From the NCBI GenBank assembly GCA_963805925.1, contig CAWDWB010000004.1, positions 267,750-331,749 of the forward strand: a DNA stretch of 64,000 bases. The letters are read 5' to 3'. This stretch comes from CAMPKL01 sp963805925 (GTDB lineage: Bacteria > Acidobacteriota > Terriglobia > Bryobacterales > UBA6623). This document shows, piece after piece, positions 58,898-64,000 of this stretch; within the stretch, counting starts at the first letter, position 1; every line of letters starts with the position of its first letter. Position numbers and translations under genes: made by a program. Below the pieces are notes generated by a model. The model did no database searches and was not told the origin of the DNA. It saw only the letters and a list, made by a program, of their open reading frames with translations.

Positions 58898-60244
58898 TTA
58901 GCGAATTTCTTCGACGGATTCGAAGATTTCAGCCGGCAGATGAATGCCGTAGGCCAGCATGCGCTCGTAGAAACGCGGACGAATGCCGGTAGCGGCGAAA
59001 CGGCCCAGCACTCGGCCGTCCGCAGAAAGGCCACGCTTCTCGAAGACGAAAAGGTCCTGCAGCGTCACGGTGTCGCCTTCCATGCCGCCGACTTCGGTGA
59101 TGGACATGACCTTGCGCGTACCATCGCTCAAACGGGAAGTCTGGACGATGACGTCGAGGGCGGCGGATACCTGTTGGCGGATCGAAGTTAGACCGAGATT
59201 GGAGTTGGCCATGGTGACCATGACTTCGAGACGAGTCAGGACGTCGCGCGGCGAGTTCGCATGGACGGTCGTCATGGAGCCGTCGTGGCCCGTATTCATG
59301 GCTTGAAGCATGTCTAGGGCTTCTTCGCCGCGACACTCGCCGACGACGATGCGATCCGGCCGCATGCGCAGGGCGTTGATGAGCAGTTCGCGTTGGCGGA
59401 CGGCTCCGTCGCCTTCGATGTTCGGCGGGCGCGTTTCTAGCCGCGCGACGTGCGGTTGCTTGAGCTGAAGCTCAGCGGCGTCTTCGATGGTCACGACGCG
59501 CTCGCGCGGCGAAATGAACGCCGAGAGTCCATTGAGCAGCGTGGTCTTACCCGAGCCGGTACCGCCGGAAACGACGATGTTGAGGCGGGCTTTGACGCAG
59601 GCTTCGATCAACTGCAGCATGGCGTCGGTCATCGACTGCTTTGCCACCAGGTCGGCGGGCATCAGCTTGTCGGTGCCGAATCGCCGAATCGATAGCAGCG
59701 GGCCGTCGACGGCCAGCGGCGGAATGATCGCGTTGACGCGCGAGCCGTCGAGCAGACGGGCATCGACCATCGGAGAAGACTCATCGATGCGGCGACCGAC
59801 TTGCGAAACGATCTTGTCGATGATCCGCAGCAGATGGCTGTCGTCTTTAAACGACACGGCCGTCAACTCAAGCTTGCCCCGCTTCTCGATGTAGACCTGG
59901 TTATGACCGTTTACAAGGATGTCCGAGATGGTCGGATCTTGGAGCAGGGTTTCCAGCGGTCCGAGTCCGAAAACTTCATCCAGCACTTCGCCGACGATCT
60001 GGTTTCTCTCGACGGCGCTGAGCAAAGTCTGTTCGCCGTCGATGAGCTGGGATAACGCCCCGCGGACCTCCTCGCGCAAAGTCTTCGTCTCAATGGTCGC
60101 CAGAGCGTCAAGGTTGATTTTGTCGAGCAGCTTGCGATGGAGAGTAAACTTCAGCTCTTGGTGCTGATGAGAGAGGGGCCGCTGGCGCAGGGCAAGCGGG
60201 TTGGAGTTGGTCGCGTTAGAGCGTTCGAGGTCGATGGCTGACAT
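58898..60244 (-). CDS. cpaF: Tad pilus assembly ATPase TadA/CpaF
   Basis: A 448-residue secretion ATPase of the CpaF group. The N-terminal helical domain (residues 30-110) is followed by the ATPase: Walker A SGGTGSGKTTLLNG, Asp box RVVTIEDAAELQL, Walker B PDRIVVGECRGEEALD and His box GHDGSMTTVHANSPRD. It powers both extension and retraction of Flp pili. Start ATG 60244. The gap to cpaE (79 bp) could contain a secondary promoter, but none is obvious. Confidence 0.95.
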   Translation of the reverse strand: MSAIDLERSNATNSNPLALRQRPLSHQHQELKFTLHRKLLDKINLDALATIETKTLREEVRGALSQLIDGEQTLLSAVERNQIVGEVLDEVFGLGPLETLLQDPTISDILVNGHNQVYIEKRGKLELTAVSFKDDSHLLRIIDKIVSQVGRRIDESSPMVDARLLDGSRVNAIIPPLAVDGPLLSIRRFGTDKLMPADLVAKQSMTDAMLQLIEACVKARLNIVVSGGTGSGKTTLLNGLSAFISPRERVVTIEDAAELQLKQPHVARLETRPPNIEGDGAVRQRELLINALRMRPDRIVVGECRGEEALDMLQAMNTGHDGSMTTVHANSPRDVLTRLEVMVTMANSNLGLTSIRQQVSAALDVIVQTSRLSDGTRKVMSITEVGGMEGDTVTLQDLFVFEKRGLSADGRVLGRFAATGIRPRFYERMLAYGIHLPAEIFESVEEIR

Positions 60245-60323
60245 AGGTCGCGTACTCGCAACACATATCGACCGGAACCGGCGGAACTACACGAAAAGAT
60301 GGAACACAGGCGGCCGAAACGAA

Positions 60324-61523
60324 CTAGGTTCCGCCCCACAGCTGTTTGAGCGCACCCAGGCGGCTGCTGGCGGGCATTGCGCCTTCGGCCCCGAGGATGC
60401 CCTGGACGTAGCTGCGGATCGTTTTCCCAAGGTCGGATGTCTCCGGCAAAGGCTCGCCTTCGCGCTGCGCCTTCTCGACGGCGATCGGATCATCGGGGAA
60501 AGTCCGATGGATCGACGCCCGAAATATCTTCTCCAGTTCCTCGTTGGAGAGTTCTCGCTTGCGATCGGTGCGGTTGACCAGCACGTTGAGCTGATCCCTG
60601 CGGCGCCCCATCTCCTCAAGCACAGGAATCATGCGACGCATGAGGAACAGGGACGTCATGTCGGTGGAACAAACCAAGTTCGTCTCATCGGAGGCGTTAA
60701 TCGCGGTCATGCCAAGAGGATCGATCACGCCCCCGAGGTCCACGACGACATGGTCGTAGAGGCCGCGCGTAAATTCCAGGAGTTCTTGGACAGGATAGGG
60801 TTCGATGAGCGCCGGCTCGGGACGGTCCGGAGCCGCCAGGATGTCGACTCCCCCCTTCTCCGAGACCAGCGACTTCCACACCGATTCGTCGAGTTGGCTG
60901 GCGTGCTTGAGGGCGTCGACTGCGCTGTAAGCCGGCCGGAGTTTGGCAAGGAATCCGATGACGCCGCCGACCAAGTGCAGGTCAGCGAGGAGCACGCTGC
61001 CGCCCGACTGTTTGCGGATCTGGAAAGCCGTGGTGTAGGCCAGCGTCGTTGCGCCGGAACCGCCTTTGACCGGTGCGAAGACGTGGATGCAGCCTCGTTT
61101 CGACGCGGGCCGTCTAGCGGCGACGCCGCTGTGCTGAAGCATGCGGCGAACGGCATGGCGCACTTCCTCCGGGGGGAATGGGCTCGCCAAGAACTCCGCG
61201 GCGCCGCCTCTCAGGCACTGGAGGATCACTTCCGGATTGTTCGCCTGGTCCAGCCCGGCGACGGCGGCATCGGGAGCGGCTTTTCGCAAGTGGGTGATGA
61301 GCTGGAGCGCCACGGCGCGGTCCGACCCTACGTCGAGAAAAATCGCCTCGATCGGCTGGGTGGCCAGCAACCGATCAAGCGTGGCCGCGGACGGGTACTC
61401 GTTCAATTCGGCGACGAAGCGGAGTTCGCGAACGCCGGCGCAGGCGGAGTGGAACGCGTTGGAGAGTCCACGGTACGGACAGATCAGCACTGCCGATAGG
61501 ACCGTTGCTGTCTCCCGACCCAT
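60324..61523 (-). CDS. cpaE: Tad localisation protein CpaE/TadZ (receiver-like + MinD-type ATPase)
   Basis: A 399-residue protein. The N-terminal 130 residues form a receiver-like fold (AIFLDVGSDRAVALQLITHLRK); the usual phospho-Asp site is present as FLDVGS but nearby acidic residues are not typical. The C-terminal part is a MinD/ParA-like ATPase with deviant Walker A PVKGGSGATTLAYTTA and DHVVVDLGGVIDPL. TadZ proteins place the pilus machine at a cell pole. It directly follows cpaB. Confidence 0.92.
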   Translation of the reverse strand: MGRETATVLSAVLICPYRGLSNAFHSACAGVRELRFVAELNEYPSAATLDRLLATQPIEAIFLDVGSDRAVALQLITHLRKAAPDAAVAGLDQANNPEVILQCLRGGAAEFLASPFPPEEVRHAVRRMLQHSGVAARRPASKRGCIHVFAPVKGGSGATTLAYTTAFQIRKQSGGSVLLADLHLVGGVIGFLAKLRPAYSAVDALKHASQLDESVWKSLVSEKGGVDILAAPDRPEPALIEPYPVQELLEFTRGLYDHVVVDLGGVIDPLGMTAINASDETNLVCSTDMTSLFLMRRMIPVLEEMGRRRDQLNVLVNRTDRKRELSNEELEKIFRASIHRTFPDDPIAVEKAQREGEPLPETSDLGKTIRSYVQGILGAEGAMPASSRLGALKQLWGGT

Positions 61524-61558
61524 GTTTTGGCGTCTCCTCCCAGCCGGGCGCGTCCGCG

Positions 61559-62413
61559 CTAGGGTCGCGCCTGGGCTGATTCAAAGGTCTGCGTCGACAG
61601 CTCTTTGCCGCGGAAAACTTCGATCTGAACCGGCGGAGGCGGAGGGGGCGGCGCCGCAACAAAAGCGCGCTGCGGAGCGGGTTTGGATACGTTGATCGTC
61701 TTGGGCGTCGAGCCGAACAGCTCGCTCTCGCTGACTCCCGTCGTAGCAGCCACTTCTTCGTCCTTGCCGTTGCGTAAGACCAACTGGATACGTCCTTGGG
61801 TCTGCGCTAGAGTCACCATCTCGGCCTGTTCCGGCGTGAGCAACAAGGTCACGACGGGAACGCGCTGAGGATGGCCCGTGGCGTCAGGCGTCAGATTTTC
61901 GCCCGCGGAAAGAATGCGTACATTCCCGAGGATGGTCTTGGTCATTCGGCCGCTTTGCGGATTGCCTTGAGGCACGCCGGTGATCAACACATCAACGCGG
62001 GCCTCAGGCATGACGAAGCCCGACACGCCGTTGACGTCGTCGACGCGGATTGACATCGCCCGCATTCCGTCGGGAACCTTTGTGGCCAAGCCTACACCGG
62101 CGCCGGGCGCCGCTAAGCGCCGGTCGAGCACGGGCTCTTGGGCAAGAATGCGGCTGACCGGGACACGGCCAATGACCATCTCGATATCTTGTTGAGCCCC
62201 TTCAGGGAGTTTGCCTGTGGGCCAGGGTTCGACGCGGAGGTCGCCGGGTTGAATCTCGGAGCCGACCTCCAAATCCTTGGCCGCCGTGACGACTTCCGAC
62301 ATCGGGACCTCTTTGCTGGAGGCGTCGCGCAAGGCGATCTGATAAAAGACGCCTGTAATCACCAAAGCCAATCCTGCAGAAATGGCTAGCGCCGTAACAA
62401 TTCGTGAATTCAT
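61559..62413 (-). CDS. cpaB: Flp pilus assembly protein CpaB/RcpC
   Basis: A 284-residue protein with one N-terminal membrane segment (IVTALAISAGLALVITGVFY) and an SAF domain: VVTAAKDLEVGSEIQPGDLRVEPWP. The RcpC/CpaB part continues with GMRAMSIRVDDVNGVSGFVMPEARVDVLITG and PVVTLLLTPEQAEMVTLAQTQGRIQLVLRN. A proline-rich end (APPPPPPPVQIEVFRG) is unusual and may be a flexible linker. CpaB helps the outer-membrane secretin; the secretin gene usually found next to it is absent here. Confidence 0.92.
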   Translation of the reverse strand: MNSRIVTALAISAGLALVITGVFYQIALRDASSKEVPMSEVVTAAKDLEVGSEIQPGDLRVEPWPTGKLPEGAQQDIEMVIGRVPVSRILAQEPVLDRRLAAPGAGVGLATKVPDGMRAMSIRVDDVNGVSGFVMPEARVDVLITGVPQGNPQSGRMTKTILGNVRILSAGENLTPDATGHPQRVPVVTLLLTPEQAEMVTLAQTQGRIQLVLRNGKDEEVAATTGVSESELFGSTPKTINVSKPAPQRAFVAAPPPPPPPVQIEVFRGKELSTQTFESAQARP

Positions 62414-62485
62414 TGCCTCTCCTATCGGCGCCGTGGGCCCGAACGATTAGACTGGTGAGTCAGCCGCCGGACGCGAGTGGCTCGA

Positions 62486-62677
62486 TCAGCCTCCGGCCTC
62501 AACGAGCTTCGAAGCAAGCTTCGAGTAAACCGTTCCCATGCTGGCCGATAGGCTAGGAGCAAAAAGCCCCGTCGCGACGGCTACCAGGCCCGCCAGCAGC
62601 GCGTACTCAACGAGGTCCTGGCCCCGTTCGTCATCCCAGAGGCGGCGGGTCGCAATTCGCTGTAATATCCAGAACAT
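62486..62677 (-). CDS. flp: Flp family type IVb pilin 1
   Basis: A 63-residue prepilin. After a short basic leader the Flp cleavage motif is ERG/QDLVEYALLAG: cleavage after Gly, then Glu5-Tyr6. The hydrophobic stalk is ALLAGLVAVATGLFAP and the rest is short, as usual. The ATG at 62677 has AAGGAG upstream at 6 nt, which decides against the longer frame. It is nearly the same in its core as the second pilin 75 bp upstream. It lies directly before cpaB. Confidence 0.92.
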   Translation of the reverse strand: MFWILQRIATRRLWDDERGQDLVEYALLAGLVAVATGLFAPSLSASMGTVYSKLASKLVEAGG

Positions 62678-62752
62678 ACCCCTTCTCCTTACGATTCGAA
62701 TATCCATAGGGATAGAGCGCAAAGGAAGCTGCGCTCCATCCCCGTTACGCGA

Positions 62753-62953
62753 TTAGGATGTAGCGGCAGCAGAGAGAACGCTGCCCATGCGCGAAAAGAT
62801 CGTGCTGATGGAACTGCTGATGGCCGGCAAGAGCGCCCCGGCGGCAACCGCTACGAAGCCTGCCAGCAGTGCGTATTCGACCAAGTCCTGGCCTTCCTTC
62901 TCTTCGATGAGGCCTCGCAGCCGAATCGCCAACCGAATCAAGTGGTCATTCAT
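62753..62953 (-). CDS. flp: Flp family type IVb pilin 2
   Basis: A 66-residue prepilin starting MNDHLIRLAIRLRGLIEE. The motif KEG/QDLVEYALLAG and the stalk AGFVAVAAGALLPAIS match pilin 1, but the C-terminal tails differ (SRMGSVLSAAATS versus SKLASKLVEAGG). This suggests a duplication with divergence of the exposed end. GAAGGAGG lies about 9 nt before the ATG at 62953. It is the first gene of the Tad locus in this window. Confidence 0.92.
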   Translation of the reverse strand: MNDHLIRLAIRLRGLIEEKEGQDLVEYALLAGFVAVAAGALLPAISSSISTIFSRMGSVLSAAATS

Positions 62954-63110
62954 GGAATAAAATCCTCCTTCCTCGACAAAAACATTCTGGTGTGGTCCGG
63001 CAACGCCTTCGGCAACGAAAGGGGGAGCGCGCACTACATGCGACCGGACTCCGTGACAAAGTTCTTATCGGCAGAGGCGGGAGAGACTTTGAAATTATGT
63101 TGAAGGAGGG

Positions 63111-63431
63111 CTAGGAGGCCGACGGCAACTCGGAAAGCGCCGCCTCCAACTCGCCGCGGGCATGCGCATCGCCGTTGGCTATGGAAACCTGAACGCCTTG
63201 CTGGAAAACGGCGCGCGCCTCATCCATGCGGCCGAGGCGCTGGTAAGCCTTCCCTGCATGGTAGTAGGCGGCCTGGTAAGAGGGGTCGATCTTGAGGATT
63301 CGGGCGAATTCGTCGATCGCGGCCGCATCGTCGCCGGCCTTGACGTGCTCTTGCGCTAGGCCGTAGCGGACGAAACAGTCGTTGGGGCTCGCCTCAAGGA
63401 TGGATCGGAGCGCTTCGATTCGGTTACTCAT
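63111..63431 (-). CDS. Small TPR protein
   Basis: A 106-residue cytoplasmic protein with about three tetratricopeptide repeats: DCFVRYGLAQEHVKAGDDAAAIDEFARILKIDP, YQAAYYHAGKAYQRLGRMDEARAVFQQGV and a shorter last one. It should act as a protein-binding scaffold. The ATG at 63431 follows a GTG that could also serve. It lies upstream of the Flp pilin genes on the same strand with a 158-bp gap, so its link to pili is only positional. Confidence 0.85.
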   Translation of the reverse strand: MSNRIEALRSILEASPNDCFVRYGLAQEHVKAGDDAAAIDEFARILKIDPSYQAAYYHAGKAYQRLGRMDEARAVFQQGVQVSIANGDAHARGELEAALSELPSAS

Positions 63432-63470
63432 CACGAGCGAGGATCCCCTAATATAGCAGCCAGGCGAACG

Positions 63471-63881
63471 ATGGCATGCCCCTACTTCCAGCCCGGCGAG
63501 CCTTACCCCGCAGGCGAAGCGAACGGCAGACCTCGGCCCCCCTTGGGACGGTTCTATGACGGCAGTTGCTTGTCAGGTAGAGCGGAAACGTCCCTGCCGC
63601 TGGAGCGCTGTAACCTCGGTTACGCGCGGGGCCTGGCCTGTTTCTCGGCAGATTGCGGCGCGGACGCGAGCCGATTTAGCATCGGCGACGATGACGGCGA
63701 CACGGTCACTGTTAAGTGGTCCATCGAGCGAGACCACCGGCCCTTGAGTTGGGGAGAAGCAAATTGGAGCCGCGGCGACGGCAGGTTCCAGGAGCCGTTC
63801 GATGACCCCGTTTTCAGCGGCCAAATGGCGGCGTACGTGACCAGCTACTTGACTGCCCGCGAACCGGGGCCAAATGGTTGA
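63471..63881 (+). CDS. Cys-containing hypothetical protein, acidobacterial type
   Basis: A 136-residue protein starting MACPYFQPGEPYP, with four more Cys in a spread pattern (DGSCL, ERCNLGYARGLACFSADCG). The pattern recalls a small metal- or Fe-S-binding site, but I do not know a function. The second half is beta-like (TVTVKWSIERDHRPLSW). I have an impression that MACPYF-type proteins recur in acidobacteria. It is divergent from the TPR gene; a TAATAT/TATAGC stretch lies 13-22 nt before the ATG. Confidence 0.75.
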   Translation: MACPYFQPGEPYPAGEANGRPRPPLGRFYDGSCLSGRAETSLPLERCNLGYARGLACFSADCGADASRFSIGDDDGDTVTVKWSIERDHRPLSWGEANWSRGDGRFQEPFDDPVFSGQMAAYVTSYLTAREPGPNG

Positions 63882-63924
63882 CACTCGCCGATTCCATATG
63901 GGAACTTGAAGGTGTTCGCCCTGT

Positions 63925-64000
<76 letters not shown>

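Noticed and set aside
60201..61499. A 432-codon plus-strand open frame
   Set aside because: It is antisense to cpaE, which has a clear MinD-type ATPase motif; the antisense product has no recognisable fold.
62413..62490. GCCGGA...TCCGGC as a terminator between flp and cpaB
   Set aside because: Only a 6-bp stem with a loop of about 20 nt and no T-run; the genes are probably cotranscribed.

Overview
The window looks like chromosomal DNA of a high-GC soil or sediment Acidobacteriota, most like the Solibacter/Bryobacter group. This is inferred from gene content only: a PSD1-type cytochrome next to a DUF1501 Tat protein, a PQQ dehydrogenase with its cytochrome c, a Tat-exported sulfatase, secreted enolase-superfamily and TIM-barrel enzymes, DUF1080, a PNYTC-type secreted protein and a Tad pilus locus. 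I see no insertion sequence, prophage, CRISPR array or rRNA operon. About two thirds of the proteins carry Sec, Tat or lipoprotein signals, which suits an aerobic polysaccharide degrader.

Layout. 1-4.6 kb: start of lpxD, an S1/P1 nuclease, and a bifunctional fatty-acid beta-oxidation enzyme coupled to a receiver-HTH regulator. 4.6-8.3 kb: PQQ dehydrogenase and cytochrome c, divergent from an aldose epimerase. 8.3-9.6 kb: a decayed patch with small proteins, gene remnants and palindromic repeats with a TTCA loop. 9.6-19.3 kb: secreted protein, GNAT enzyme, purEK, sulfatase, DUF6454, MscS channel, esterase, inositol-phosphatase-like protein. 19.3-26.5 kb: a probable non-coding RNA gene, isomerase, broken kinase, methyltransferases, tRNA-His, a Ser/Thr kinase and a frameshifted enolase-superfamily gene. 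26.5-41.9 kb: PSD1/DUF1501 pair, second enolase-superfamily enzyme, M20 peptidase, cupins, HupE-like protein, NHL lipoprotein, PAP2 phosphatase, and a carbonic anhydrase near a SulP transporter. 41.9-50.8 kb: Trk potassium system, tRNA-Glu, isomerase, Kef-type antiporter, DUF1080, tandem acetoacetate-decarboxylase-like protein. 50.8-55.9 kb: a second copy of the non-coding RNA and a GldA/GldFG/DUF4340 ABC operon. 56-63 kb: J-domain protein and a Tad/Flp pilus locus. 63-64 kb: TPR protein, Cys-rich protein, tRNA-Asn.

The most noteworthy observation is a pair of intergenic elements (19558-19736 on the minus strand, 50954-51160 on the plus strand). They share a core of about 157 nt at roughly 85% identity, the same upstream promoter-like boxes, a compensatory base-pair change in one helix, and a separate, non-homologous strong terminator hairpin each. 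I read them as two paralogues of a small structured RNA. The second theme is a recurrent TANNAT box 8-10 nt upstream of start codons that lack a Shine-Dalgarno, suggesting leaderless transcripts, mostly for exported proteins.
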